Numbered from the stretch's first letter, positions 18,901 to 27,714 are shown. The stretch: DNA of 64,000 bases from Phormidesmis priestleyi ULC007 (GCF_001895925.1 NZ_MPPI01000004.1:62001-126000); one strand, 5' to 3'. The notes: generated from the sequence alone by a model not told the origin. A program made the numbers and translations.

Positions 18901-21531
18901 ATGTCGCTCCGTCGAACCCTACTGCCTGCTCTATCTGCTTTGATTTTGGCTCCCAATTTTGCTTTGGCTGAAACGGTTCCAAATTCCGTTGCCAATCTGC
19001 TGCCTAGTGATACGGCTGGCGTGTTGTTGATCAATACTGAAGCAAAAACGTGGGAAGAGCTCAGTCGCTTCGGATTATTTCCCGCCGATTTTTCCTTTCC
19101 TGGCAGCTTCTATCCAATTCAGGCGGGGCTTAACTTTTCCACAGATATTCAGCCCTGGCTGGGAAATCAGGTCGCGATCGCGTTTCTCCCCCTCAAATCG
19201 CATCCCGATCGTTCGCTCACCATTGCCTCAGTCAAAGACACTACGCTGATTCCAAAGTTTTTAGAGCGACTGAAAGCAGCCCGAAAAGAAGCCGCGATCG
19301 AGCATAACTATAAAGGCATTACGATTCTAGAATGGCAGCCCAAAAAGCCAACCGTTACTCCCTGCGAAAAAGAGTCTGAACAGAAGCCTTGTTCTGAAGC
19401 ACTTCGTCAACCGTTCGTGCTGGGTGATATCAGTCGGTCTTTCTCGACTGCCGCAAAGCCCGATGCTCTGACAGTGCCGCTGCCTCATTTGCCCACTCCA
19501 GAGAAGAATGCAGGCATCGAATCGCCATTTGCGCCCAAAGGTTTGGCGATCGCGATTCTTCCAGGCTATGTCGTGACAGCGTTTACCGTCGAGCCAATTC
19601 AACAACTGATTGATGCTCAGGGGTTGGGCAAACTGGCCGATAATCCATTGTTTCAGCGCACGATCCGGCAACCACAATTTCAGCGATCGTTTTCTGGTGA
19701 ATCTGCACAACCGCTGATCACAGGTTACGGTGATTATGCTCAAATTCTGACCGCCGCCACCACATTTAATCAAGCTCAAATCAATGCTCTGCCGCCTGGG
19801 TTTCCCATTCCTCCCAAACTTGACCCCGAAAAGCTTGATGTTTTGGGGCGCTATTACGATGTGATGGATGGCTTTGTGTGGGCGCAGCCTGACGGGCTGC
19901 ATATGCAAGTTGGCATCCACTTCAAGCAAGCGGTTCCACAGTCATTGCTCAACTCCATGACAACGCGCAATCAAATTTTAGACCGACTGCCAGAGGTGAA
20001 CTATGTCGCTTCTAATGGTCAGAATTTAGCGCTGTTTTGGCAAGTTTTCACCACAGGGTTAGAGTCCGATCCTTCGACTAAGAAAGGATTAGATCAGTTT
20101 CGTCAATTTAGTCAGCGCTTAGTTGGACTCGACGATCGCGACATCTTCCCCTGGATGAACGGCGAGATTGCAACGTTTATGTATCCGACTCGTCAAGGCT
20201 TTCTGCCAGCCACGTTTCCCAATCTAGATTTGGGGTTTGGCTTGATGATTCAAACTCGCGATCGTGCCGCCGCCGAAGCCGCTCTCAGCAAGCTCGATCG
20301 CGTGGCTCAAACTCGCATCGACAAAGATCTGGTCAACACTCGCACCATTCAAGGGCAACCCGTGACCACTTGGAACGTGCCTGCTAACGGCAAAACGGTG
20401 AGTCTTCTTTCCCATAGTTGGGTTAATAAAGATACCGTCTTGATTCTCGGTGGTGGGGGAACGATGACAGAATTTGTCCCTAAGCCACTGCGATCGCTGC
20501 CTCAATCTGCCAACTTTAAAGCAGCGATCGCTCCGTTCTCAAACGCGAACTTGGGTTATTTCTACGTCAATGGTGGAGCAGTGATGTCGCTGGTCAATCG
20601 CTCGATTATGCCCTTCTTGAGTGGAGGCAAAAAAAATCCTGGGCTTGATGCAGTTAAGGAATCTTTGGGCAGCATTCGCAGCCTTAGCGGTGCCAGTTCG
20701 GTGACTTCTGAGAAAGTGCAATCTGAAGGGTTTATGGCGTTGGCGACTACTCGCAAGACTCCTTTAACGGCGAGTCAACTCATTGAGCTAGGGCAAACCA
20801 AACTAGAAGGAGATCCAGAGGGAGCGATCGCTAACTTCACTCGCGCCATCCAACTAGACCCCAACAACGCAGAGGTTTACTATAAGCGCGGATTAGCTCG
20901 TTCTCTTACCGATGTCAGCGCTGCCATTGCCGACTACACCCAAGCACTGCGAATTGATTCTAAAAGTGTCAAGGCTTATTTGGAGCGATCGAGTGCCAGA
21001 GAGCGACTCTTTGATTATGTCGGAGCCCGTCAAGACCTTGACCAAGCCATTCAATTAGTGCCAGATGATGACGAGTTTTACCTGAAACGCTCAAAGGTTC
21101 GCATCGTGCAGGGAGACTATCAGGGCGCGATCGCTGACGCAAATCAAGCCATTCGGCTTGAGACTAACAGCAGTCAGGCTTATGGCACTCGGTGTTATGC
21201 TCGTGCCCGTGGGTTGGGCGACTTTAAAGGAGCATTAGTCGATTGCGATCAGGCGATCGCGCTAGACCCTGAATCGCTCACTAGTTTCACGAGTCGCTGT
21301 TATGTTCGGGCTAATTTAAACGACAAAAAAGCGCTAGAAGACTGCGACCTTGCTCTAGAAATTGACCCCGAATATTCAGCAATCTATGAAGATCGCGGAC
21401 TTGCTTATGCAGCACTGGGCAACAAAAAGGCGGCGTTAGAAGACTTACAGAAGGCGGTTGAGATCTTTAAACAGCAAGGAGATATTGTGAGTCAGCAGCG
21501 CGTTGAGAAAGCGATCGAGAAGTTGAGCTAG
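18901..21531 (+). CDS. exported DUF3352 protein with C-terminal TPR repeats
   Basis: An 876-residue protein. Residues 1-23 are a signal peptide (positive start, hydrophobic core, ALAET cleavage site). Residues about 30-600 match the cyanobacterial DUF3352 pattern (LLPSDTAGVLLINTEAKTW...WLGNQVAIAF, later DRDIFPWMNGEIATF). Residues about 620-870 hold TPR units such as GAIANFTRAIQLDPNNAEVYYKRG and GALVDCDQAIALDPES. It is probably periplasmic or thylakoid-lumenal and protein-binding. An upstream in-frame codon at 18841 would add 20 residues before the signal, so ATG 18901 is preferred. The fusion of DUF3352 to TPRs is the notable part. Function is unknown. Confidence 0.8.
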   Translation: MSLRRTLLPALSALILAPNFALAETVPNSVANLLPSDTAGVLLINTEAKTWEELSRFGLFPADFSFPGSFYPIQAGLNFSTDIQPWLGNQVAIAFLPLKSHPDRSLTIASVKDTTLIPKFLERLKAARKEAAIEHNYKGITILEWQPKKPTVTPCEKESEQKPCSEALRQPFVLGDISRSFSTAAKPDALTVPLPHLPTPEKNAGIESPFAPKGLAIAILPGYVVTAFTVEPIQQLIDAQGLGKLADNPLFQRTIRQPQFQRSFSGESAQPLITGYGDYAQILTAATTFNQAQINALPPGFPIPPKLDPEKLDVLGRYYDVMDGFVWAQPDGLHMQVGIHFKQAVPQSLLNSMTTRNQILDRLPEVNYVASNGQNLALFWQVFTTGLESDPSTKKGLDQFRQFSQRLVGLDDRDIFPWMNGEIATFMYPTRQGFLPATFPNLDLGFGLMIQTRDRAAAEAALSKLDRVAQTRIDKDLVNTRTIQGQPVTTWNVPANGKTVSLLSHSWVNKDTVLILGGGGTMTEFVPKPLRSLPQSANFKAAIAPFSNANLGYFYVNGGAVMSLVNRSIMPFLSGGKKNPGLDAVKESLGSIRSLSGASSVTSEKVQSEGFMALATTRKTPLTASQLIELGQTKLEGDPEGAIANFTRAIQLDPNNAEVYYKRGLARSLTDVSAAIADYTQALRIDSKSVKAYLERSSARERLFDYVGARQDLDQAIQLVPDDDEFYLKRSKVRIVQGDYQGAIADANQAIRLETNSSQAYGTRCYARARGLGDFKGALVDCDQAIALDPESLTSFTSRCYVRANLNDKKALEDCDLALEIDPEYSAIYEDRGLAYAALGNKKAALEDLQKAVEIFKQQGDIVSQQRVEKAIEKLS

Positions 21532-21542
21532 TTAAAACTGAG

Positions 21543-21695
21543 CTAGACTCTGGCGCTTGTTTTAGCTGCTTCCATTACCTCATTATCTGGTCTGCCTCGC
21601 AGTCCAATATCGCGCACATCTTGTGCTGAAAAGCCGAGAGTTGCAATCTGCGGAGCTAGGGAGCGAGGCATATTTTCATCGACCAAAATATTCAA
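21543..21695 (-). pseudogene. truncated DUF5615 PIN-like toxin
   Basis: TTG at 21695 starts a 50-codon frame beginning NILVDENMPRSLAPQIATLG...DVRDIGLRGRPDNEV. This is the N-terminal half of DUF5615 PIN-like toxins, which are normally about 110 residues. It begins two bases after the stop of the antitoxin-like tail at 21699, matching the usual DUF433-DUF5615 gene order. The C-terminal catalytic acids are absent, so it should be inactive. Confidence 0.65.
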
Positions 21696-21698
21696 CGC

Positions 21699-22070
21699 TT
21701 AAGCTCCCAGAGGCACGACTTCTGTTTGTTTCACTAAGTCGGTAGCATAGGCAAGAGCGGCTTCTACCTGTCTTTTGGTCAGTTCATATTCTTGCATTAC
21801 AGCGAAATACAGCAAGACTGAGATGACTGCAAAAGCCGCGAGTCCAGCAATAATTAACGTTTGAGTCGCTTTTTCCTGAGCTTGGAACTGCCCACCCAAT
21901 TCGACATAGTAACCGCTGGATAATTTAACTGATTTGACGCGATCGCGCACCTCTTTAATCACTGATCCTAAGTCTCGCCCGGATACATTTGCCGAAACCA
22001 CAATCAAACGAGAGACGTTCTCTCGATTAATGGTACTCAAACCTTCACCCTAAACGACTTTGGCGACTTG
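21699..22070 (-). pseudogene. chimeric relic: CusA/CzcA-type RND fragment joined to a DUF433 antitoxin tail
   Basis: The frame to 22040 reads STINRENVSRLIVVSANVSG...LGGQFQAQEKATQTL with a membrane helix. This is an internal piece of heavy-metal RND efflux pumps (CusA/CzcA, about 1,000 residues). A stop codon lies just upstream, with similar reading beyond it. After about 82 residues it switches abruptly to MQEYELTKRQVEAALAYATDLV..EVVPL, the end of a DUF433 antitoxin. The join suggests a deletion between two formerly separate loci. Neither part is functional as encoded. Confidence 0.65.
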
Positions 22071-22100
22071 GGAGGCTTAATAAAGCCAGAATTTTTGTCA

Positions 22101-22121
22101 GGGCATGGCACTGCCATGCCC
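22101..22121. repeat. short palindromic repeat, GGGCATGGCA type
   Basis: GGGCATGGCA, C, TGCCATGCCC is a perfect 10-bp palindrome with one central base. It is near-identical to 12134-12154. It lies just past the O-methyltransferase stop and may act as its terminator. Confidence 0.65.
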
Positions 22122-22147
22122 ATTACTTTCGCAAGATTATCGATCGT

Positions 22148-22912
22148 CTAAAGCCGTTTCAGAGCGAGAGTTAGCCCATCAGAGACAGGTAACAAACTGA
22201 TCGTAACTCGTGGATCGCGATGCACTTTTTTGTTTAAAGCACGAATTGCGACTGTAGAGGCATCCTGTTTCTTAGGTTTTGCCACATTTCCAGACCAAAG
22301 CACGTTATCAATGGCAATTAAGCCACCAGGACGAACCAGTTGCAACGATCGCTCATAATAGGCATCATAATTCTCTTTGTCGGCATCAATAAAGGCAAAA
22401 TCAAAGGTGTTGGCATGTCCTTCGGCTAAGAGCCGATCGAGAACATCGAGAGCCGGGGCAATGTGAAGATCGATTTTTCGATCAACCCCTGCTTTTTGCC
22501 AATAGCGGCGTGCGATCGCCGTAAATTCTTCGCTGATGTCGCAGGCAACAGTTTTGCCATCAGCCGGAAGTGCAAGCGCAACAGCTAGGGTGCTGTAGCC
22601 TGTGAAAACGCCAATTTCCAGAGTTTTCTTAGCGCCCATCAGTTGGATCAGCAGGGCCAACAATTGCCCTTCTTCTGGAGCGACTTGCATCATGCCTGCT
22701 GGAAGTTGAGCCGTTTCTTGCCGCAGTTGAGCTAAGATGTCTGGCTCTCGCAACGAGACAGATTGCGCGTAGGCATGAAGCCGATCACTCAGCCCTAAAG
22801 ACTTGCTCGATCGATAAGTCTTTAGTCCTAAAAACGACAGAACTTTAAGCAGTCGTTGACGAAGACCCAATGAACGGATTTGCTGCCGAAATCCAATAGA
22901 ATCGCTAACCAT
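22148..22912 (-). CDS. O-methyltransferase, caffeoyl-CoA OMT-like family
   Basis: A 254-residue SAM-dependent enzyme. Motif I is LEIGVFTGYSTLAVALAL, followed by ACDIS. FDFAFIDADKENYDAYYE and GGLIAIDNVLWSGNVA are the metal-binding and substrate blocks of the caffeoyl-CoA/catechol OMT family. The substrate in cyanobacteria is unknown; small phenolics or catechols are likely. Start ATG 22912 is preferred over 22942 because GAGG lies eight bases upstream. The first 60 residues, before the conserved domain, are extra. It stands alone with relic DNA downstream. Confidence 0.88.
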   Translation of the reverse strand: MVSDSIGFRQQIRSLGLRQRLLKVLSFLGLKTYRSSKSLGLSDRLHAYAQSVSLREPDILAQLRQETAQLPAGMMQVAPEEGQLLALLIQLMGAKKTLEIGVFTGYSTLAVALALPADGKTVACDISEEFTAIARRYWQKAGVDRKIDLHIAPALDVLDRLLAEGHANTFDFAFIDADKENYDAYYERSLQLVRPGGLIAIDNVLWSGNVAKPKKQDASTVAIRALNKKVHRDPRVTISLLPVSDGLTLALKRL

Positions 22913-23345
22913 TTCAAGTGCCTCAACTTTTCGGTGAACCAAAACCGGGCAATACTGTCTACTGAGTCTGGTTGAGATAGGCTCATCGTCGTCTTCATGT
23001 CATGTTCTAGGGTTAGAACTGAATTAGGGAATCGTAATCTACTTTCGTCAGATTTATCAGTGAAACCTCTGAGAGCTTTATCCAATCAATATATGCATTC
23101 AGCCTATTATGAGGCAACAATCAAGAAGGCAGGCGGATTGTAAAGCAAGTTTGAAGAGAAGAAGGCTTCACAGAACCTTAAAGAAACCGTGACTCTAACC
23201 AAGTCGCAACCTTGAGCATGTGACCAGCGAGAAGTCTGCGATCGCGCACAAGGGGTCTGCTGTGTAAATCCAGTAACCGTTTCGTAGCGCAGTCGTCTCG
23301 ACTGCAAGCAGGCAAGATGCCTGCCCTACGGTTATTGAAGGGTAA
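22913..23345. other. 433-bp non-coding gap with a short repeat
   Basis: It lies between the O-methyltransferase start and the ABC permease stop. At about 23283-23332 there is a dispersed-repeat-like segment (GTCTCGACTGCAAG, then AGGCAAGATGCCTGCCC, which contains an AGGCA/TGCCT palindrome). The remaining bases show no gene with family features. Confidence 0.4.
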
Positions 23346-24119
23346 CTAATATCCTCCTAGTCTGCCTCTGCGTTTAGTCTCACGTTCAGCAAATCGAAAG
23401 AGGGTTAGCCCCAGCCCAAAATAAATGCCTCCATTGAGCCAAGCCAAACCCAACTGAGGCAGATTGAGGGGCTGTTGCCGTGCCATCACATCTCGCAAAA
23501 GTCCCGCTCCGGTAGTCATCGGCAGCAGCAATCCCAACACTTTTGACGAACCTGTCCAAGTTTCAGTCGGCACGGTTAGCAAAAATAGCAACGCAAACTG
23601 AAAGATCCCTAATAGCTGCTGGATGCGTTTTAGCAATAGCGCTAGAGACCCGATCGCGAATGACAATCCGTATGCGCCCAATATCACAGCGATTAATGGC
23701 AAAATCAACGTTGGAGGAAACGATAACCAACGCCCCGTGAGCGACATAATGATCAGCAAAATTGTGGTGATCAAAATAAACTGAATCATCAAGTTTGCGA
23801 TCGCGCGGGTCAAAAAGACGCGAGGTGCCCCAAAGGGCGAAATAAATAGCTGCTCCAACGTTCCGGTTTGCGCCTCGTTTTGCAGCGTTCCGGCAATGTC
23901 AAATAGCACGAATGTGACGAGCGTCCACAGCATATAGCCGACGATAATCGAGTCGAGGCGATCGCCCAATTTAATGCTTGGCCCTGCGACATAGGTGGCA
24001 CCGAGGAACAAGCCATAAAACAGCGCACTGATGATAAAAATGCCCCCGATCGCTTCGGCTGGGTAGCGAATAAACTGAATCCAACTGCGCTTGACTTCTG
24101 CTAAAAATAATTTCAACAC
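23346..24119 (-). CDS. ABC-2 type exporter, permease subunit
   Basis: A 257-residue integral membrane protein with about six hydrophobic segments. It has the ABC-2 pattern (VGYMLWTLVTFVLFDIAG, LEQLFISPFGAPRVFLTRAI, LSFAIGSLALLLKRIQQ). The GTG start overlaps the ATPase gene by seven bases, so the two are translationally coupled and form one exporter. The substrate is unknown; drugs, lipids and polysaccharides are common for this class. Confidence 0.9.
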   Translation of the reverse strand: MLKLFLAEVKRSWIQFIRYPAEAIGGIFIISALFYGLFLGATYVAGPSIKLGDRLDSIIVGYMLWTLVTFVLFDIAGTLQNEAQTGTLEQLFISPFGAPRVFLTRAIANLMIQFILITTILLIIMSLTGRWLSFPPTLILPLIAVILGAYGLSFAIGSLALLLKRIQQLLGIFQFALLFLLTVPTETWTGSSKVLGLLLPMTTGAGLLRDVMARQQPLNLPQLGLAWLNGGIYFGLGLTLFRFAERETKRRGRLGGY

Positions 24120-25042
24120 GGTGACTCTGATTGATTTTGAATGAGCTGTAAAAAGACTTCGGTCAGGTTGGCTTGCTCTTTTTCGACGCGGATTAGGGGC
24201 AGCGGTTGGAGAATGTGCAAAACTTCGTACAAGATTTCTGTCTCTCGGATTAGGATCGTTTTTTCGTTGACGATCGCGCCCAAATTCTGAATTTTGCTGA
24301 CGCGATCGCGATCGATTTCTTGCTCTAATTCCACGACATAAGCGCTGCCAGAAAATCGTCGAATTAGCTCCTCAGTGGATTCTTCAGCAACGATCGCGCC
24401 TTGGTTAATAATGGCAACGCGATCGGAGAGTTCTTCTGCAATATCTAATTGATGAGTCGTTAGTAGAATGGCTCGTCCTTCGCTGGCAATTTCTCGAATC
24501 AGACGTTTTACTGTTTGAGTGGCTTCGACATCTAACCCCAAAGTCGGCTCATCTAAGAGCAATAACTGAGGCTCGTGAATCAGGGCAACGGCGATCGCAA
24601 GTTTTTGCTGCATTCCTCGCGATAAAGTCTGGACAGGCGCTCTACGTTTGTGAGATAGCTCAAATCGCTCTAAGAGATCTCGTCCGCGTTGCCGTGCCAC
24701 TTTCTGGCTCAAGCCTCGCAATACACCGAAGTATTCTAAATTCTCGATCGGAGTCAATCGCCAATAGAGATTACGGTTGCCTTCTAAGACGGCTCCCAGC
24801 GATCGCAGCGCCTGAGCCTCTCGGTGAGGATTGAGTCCATTAATTTTCACCTCACCCCGATCGGGCAAGATTAACCCCGCAATCATCTTGATTGTGGTTG
24901 TTTTTCCGGCTCCGTTAGGCCCTAAAAATGCCAGCACTTCTTGCTGGGCGATTGCAAATGAGACATCTCGCACTGCTGTGGTTAGATGCTTGCGGGACGA
25001 TCGATAAGTTTTTTGGAGGTGTTGAACCTCAAGTACTTGCAT
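24113..25042 (-). CDS. ABC-2 type exporter, ATPase subunit
   Basis: A 309-residue ATP-binding subunit. Walker A is GPNGAGKTTT (about 40-49), the signature is LSRGMQQKLAI, Walker B is LLLLDEPTLGLD, and the switch His sits in LLTTHQLD. The C-terminal 80 residues form the extra domain typical of DrrA/NatA-like exporters. It pairs with the permease downstream through a 7-bp overlap. Confidence 0.93.
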   Translation of the reverse strand: MQVLEVQHLQKTYRSSRKHLTTAVRDVSFAIAQQEVLAFLGPNGAGKTTTIKMIAGLILPDRGEVKINGLNPHREAQALRSLGAVLEGNRNLYWRLTPIENLEYFGVLRGLSQKVARQRGRDLLERFELSHKRRAPVQTLSRGMQQKLAIAVALIHEPQLLLLDEPTLGLDVEATQTVKRLIREIASEGRAILLTTHQLDIAEELSDRVAIINQGAIVAEESTEELIRRFSGSAYVVELEQEIDRDRVSKIQNLGAIVNEKTILIRETEILYEVLHILQPLPLIRVEKEQANLTEVFLQLIQNQSESPC

Positions 25043-25311
25043 GAATCTGAGGGGGATAAGTGAGTCAGGTGAACCGTGAGGGAAGCGATCGTCACAACAA
25101 GCGAAAAAGTTCTCTCATTGCTGAACTATTCCTCATAATGACAGAGACAAAATCACCATCTAAGGGGAAACACTCACTTGAGTTTGTGTAGTATATTAAA
25201 AATTGTAACAGGACAGGTGTAGTAGTCCACAAAAGTGCTGATCAAAGCACTGCTTAAATTTAACGGATGGCTGATTGCTAATCGACATCCACTCTCTTGA
25301 GGAGCACTCTC
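25043..25311. other. divergent intergenic region
   Basis: A 269-bp gap between the exporter and the bilin lyase, which diverge. It is AT-rich from about 25160 to 25260. No promoter stands out by hexamer and spacing, and no repeat or gene is seen. Confidence 0.35.
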
Positions 25312-25851
25312 GTGAAAACATCTTTGCAACTTCAATCTACGACGAGCGAATCTTTAATTGCCGCGTTCTTTCGACAGTCAGCGGGTGAATGGCGTTCTGA
25401 ACGGCGCTATTACACCTTGCCCGACGGCGAACCCAAAGAGATGGTTAGCCTGGTCAAGATTCGCTTTTTAGAGCCGGGATGTCTGGAACTTCGAGAGCTT
25501 GCTCGACTTCACAAGTTATCTGACGAAGCCGTCCTGACCTGCGGAGCCGCTGTAACTTGGGATAGTGAAAACTCGGTTTCGGGTAAGAAAGAGTCAAAAG
25601 GCTCGACGCTGTTTGGCGTGTTAGGAACGACTTTATATCGCGATCGCGGGTTTGCCACCCCAAAACCCGTGACGGCTGAGTTTTATTTCACCAACCCTGA
25701 AACGCTGTGTCTCAAAACGGAATATAGAGACTCGGTGTTTGAAGAAGAGTTAAAGCTGGTTGGCACCAAATATCGCACTCGTCAAACTATTATTTCTCGT
25801 GCAGGTGAACAGCAGATGATTGGTCAATATTTAGAAAAGCGCATTTGTTAA
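25312..25851 (+). CDS. CpcS/CpeS-type phycobiliprotein lyase
   Basis: Attaches phycocyanobilin (or a related bilin) through a thioether to a cysteine of phycobiliproteins. The 179-residue product has the lipocalin-fold pattern of the family: AAFFRQSAGEWRSERRYYTL at the N-terminus, then CLELRE, VTAEFYFTNPETLCLKTEYR and GQYLEKRI at the end. Which subfamily (CpcS, CpcU, CpcT-like) and which target site cannot be decided by eye. The start is GTG 25312, with GGAG seven bases upstream. The in-frame TTG at 25297 lacks such support. A strong terminator follows. Confidence 0.85.
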   Translation: MKTSLQLQSTTSESLIAAFFRQSAGEWRSERRYYTLPDGEPKEMVSLVKIRFLEPGCLELRELARLHKLSDEAVLTCGAAVTWDSENSVSGKKESKGSTLFGVLGTTLYRDRGFATPKPVTAEFYFTNPETLCLKTEYRDSVFEEELKLVGTKYRTRQTIISRAGEQQMIGQYLEKRIC

Positions 25852-25883
25852 TCTAATAACTAGCCTGACACTTTTTAACCGAT

Positions 25884-25911
25884 CGCCCAGACAAAAATGT
25901 CTGGGCGTTTT
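25884..25911 (+). terminator. intrinsic terminator after the bilin lyase
   Basis: CGCCCAGACA and TGTCTGGGCG form a perfect 10-bp stem with a 4-base A loop, followed by TTTT. It lies 32 bp past the stop. Confidence 0.9.
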
Positions 25912-26107
25912 GATGTCTAAATTTAGTCGATACCCCACTAGCCCGATCGCTTGTACTATGAATCACAGGCTTTAGATCAGGAGAAGTTTCATAGACTTTT
26001 CTCACGCTGTTGAGTAAGAACAAAATTACGCAAAAGACCCGTTAGAGAGTAAAGCCTATCAGGATTCCCTAACAATTTTAAGAAACTTAGGTTGCTCTAC
26101 AGAAAAC

Positions 26108-26270
26108 CTAAAAATGTTACAAAACTTTACAATATTCACTCTTTTCCCCAGCTATTCCACATTCATTCCACAGATGTTTAAAGCCTTTTCCCCAGCTTTT
26201 CCACACCCTTGTAAAAGTTATCCACAGGAGATCGGCTTCTGATCGGCTTGATCGGTTCACCTGTGGATAA
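26108..26270. other. candidate chromosomal replication origin (DnaA-box cluster)
   Basis: Five DnaA-box-like 9-mers lie within 118 bp: TATTCCACA (26153-26161), CATTCCACA (26164-26172), TTTTCCACA (26197-26205), perfect TTATCCACA (26218-26226), and its exact complement TGTGGATAA (26262-26270). The last two face each other across 35 bp. A 21-bp unit at 26141-26161 recurs at 26185-26205 with one change, 44 bp apart. Beside them, 26108-26140 is very AT-rich (ATGTTACAAAACTTTACAAT) and could be the unwinding element. The 745-bp gap has no gene. Neither dnaA nor dnaN is nearby, which is not unusual in cyanobacteria. A smaller DnaA-titrating or regulatory site is the alternative. Confidence 0.65.
26141..26205 (+). 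repeat. 21-bp direct repeat within the DnaA-box cluster
   Basis: Two copies, 26141-26161 and 26185-26205, differ at one of 21 positions (A versus T in the box). Each reads CTTTTCCCCAGCT followed by a TTCCACA-type box. The 44-bp period is close to four helical turns, so bound DnaA would sit on one face. Confidence 0.75.
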
Positions 26271-26596
26271 CTCGATCGCTCCTGTCAACTTCTGCGAAAA
26301 ATCGAGTTATTTATGAAGCTATGTAACAAAAAAGAGCCTGAAAGCCTGATTCCATCGTTGATAGTTTTTTACTCTTAACTGGTTCTTTAACTTCCTTAAC
26401 GTTGTAATTTTGAGGACGATCGCGCAAGATATAGCGACTGACCTGAAGCACTCAGACCTTCATCAAACTCACCCCCTACAAAAGATAGAACGGTAGGAGA
26501 GAGGCTTGAGAGGCGCAAGTTTCTGCTACGCAGATTTGTTCTTGAAGAGCAGGTTTTCCCATTCATTCCCGTCACTCATTCACAAAGAGGTTTGTC
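26271..26596. other. right part of the 745-bp non-coding gap
   Basis: AT-rich DNA between the DnaA-box cluster and the DUF2811 gene. It should contain the promoter of that gene. No repeat or gene was recognised. Confidence 0.35.
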
Positions 26597-26809
26597 ATGG
26601 ATAGCAACATCAGCATTTTGGTCGAAATTCCTGAATCTCTACACCAATCGTTTATGACATTCATTGAGGCGCGACCCGATTGGGATCAAGACCGTGTGTT
26701 TTCGGCAGCGCTCTCGTTGTTTTTGCTGCAAAACCGGACGACTAACGATCGTCAAACTGCCCGCATCTATCTTGACTCTCTTTTTAAGCGCACCGTCGAG
26801 CCAGTTTAG
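26597..26809 (+). CDS. DUF2811 family small protein
   Basis: A 70-residue protein matching the cyanobacterial DUF2811 pattern as I remember it: ISILVEIPESLHQS, then RPDWDQDRVFSAALSLFLLQN and RIYLDSLF. The N-terminal strand followed by helices resembles small ribbon-helix-helix-like folds, but DNA binding is only inferred. ATG 26597 has GAGG eight bases upstream. The next gene starts 45 bp later and is probably co-transcribed. Confidence 0.75.
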   Translation: MDSNISILVEIPESLHQSFMTFIEARPDWDQDRVFSAALSLFLLQNRTTNDRQTARIYLDSLFKRTVEPV

Positions 26810-26854
26810 TTTCCGACCGAATCCCTACCACCCTGTCACTGCGATCGCTGGGCT

Positions 26855-27652
26855 ATGACCTACCAAATTTCTGCAACCAAACTCCAGGCTTATAATCGAT
26901 GCCCTTATGCTTATTATTTGCGCTATGAGAGACGGCTAAGTTCTAACGAATTTTTTGGCTCTGCGGCGCTAGGGTCTGCACTGCATCAAGCTCTTGCAAA
27001 ATTTCATCGAGATTGGCACTACAACGACCCGATTCCAGACCTGCGCTGGGTCTATCGATGCTGGGATGATAACTCCGCTGGGTTAACCACCAATCAGATT
27101 CTAGAAGGCAAAGACATTCTAGAGGGCTATTATCAAAAGTTTGTCGCCGGAGAATCGTCGCTACGGCAACCGTTGGCAGTCGAAGGAAAGATTCACGCTT
27201 ATTTGCAAGTCGAAAATCTAGAATTTTGCATCACGGGACGCTATGACAGAATCGACTACTTAAGTGACGGCTTAGAGCTAATTGACTATAAGTCGAGCCG
27301 AGAGTTTAAAGTGCCCGAACCCCATGAAATGGATCTGCAAATCGGGCTATATTACCTAGCGCTAGAGCAGACCTATCAAAAAAGCCTGAAGTACCTGAGT
27401 CTGCTGTTTTTGCGAACGGGAGAAATGGTTCGCTTCCGCGCCACCCGCAAGCACAAAAAGCAGGTGCAGAAGGTGATTTCCGAGTTAGCAGTGCGTCTAC
27501 GCGAAGATCACACCTGGGAGCCAACCCCCGGCAAACAGTGCGATCGCTGCGCCTATGCTCGATATTGCCCGGCTGTCACCCCTGAGCCAACGCCCCTACC
27601 CGCGTCTCTAGGTGCCTCCCCCGAATTGCAGCTTGCCTTGAGCTTGAACTAG
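26855..27652 (+). CDS. RecB/Cas4-like PD-(D/E)XK nuclease with Fe-S cysteines
   Basis: A 265-residue exonuclease-type protein. The N-terminus has TKLQAYNRCPYAYYLRYER with one cluster cysteine (16), and GSALHQALAKFH is motif I. Catalytic residues lie in GRYDRID (131) and ELIDYKSS (Asp 144, Lys 146). The C-terminus QCDRCAYARYC supplies three more cysteines. The Cys plus C-x2-C-x6-C arrangement is the Fe-S pattern of AddB/Cas4 and the stand-alone PDDEXK_1 family. No CRISPR array or cas gene is present, so a repair role is more likely than adaptation. It lies immediately downstream of DUF2811 and the candidate origin. Confidence 0.85.
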   Translation: MTYQISATKLQAYNRCPYAYYLRYERRLSSNEFFGSAALGSALHQALAKFHRDWHYNDPIPDLRWVYRCWDDNSAGLTTNQILEGKDILEGYYQKFVAGESSLRQPLAVEGKIHAYLQVENLEFCITGRYDRIDYLSDGLELIDYKSSREFKVPEPHEMDLQIGLYYLALEQTYQKSLKYLSLLFLRTGEMVRFRATRKHKKQVQKVISELAVRLREDHTWEPTPGKQCDRCAYARYCPAVTPEPTPLPASLGASPELQLALSLN

Positions 27653-27714
27653 TTCGTCAATTTGCCCAGGAGGGTCTCTGAATGCAACCGATGAGATCGA
27701 TTTATAACGCTTTT

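Noticed and set aside
19327-19929. 200-codon leftward frame inside the DUF3352 gene
   Set aside because: Antisense shadow; the plus frame has the signal peptide and conserved domain.
26855-27652. Cas4 of a CRISPR system
   Set aside because: The Fe-S nuclease resembles Cas4, but there is no repeat array or cas1/cas2 in the window.
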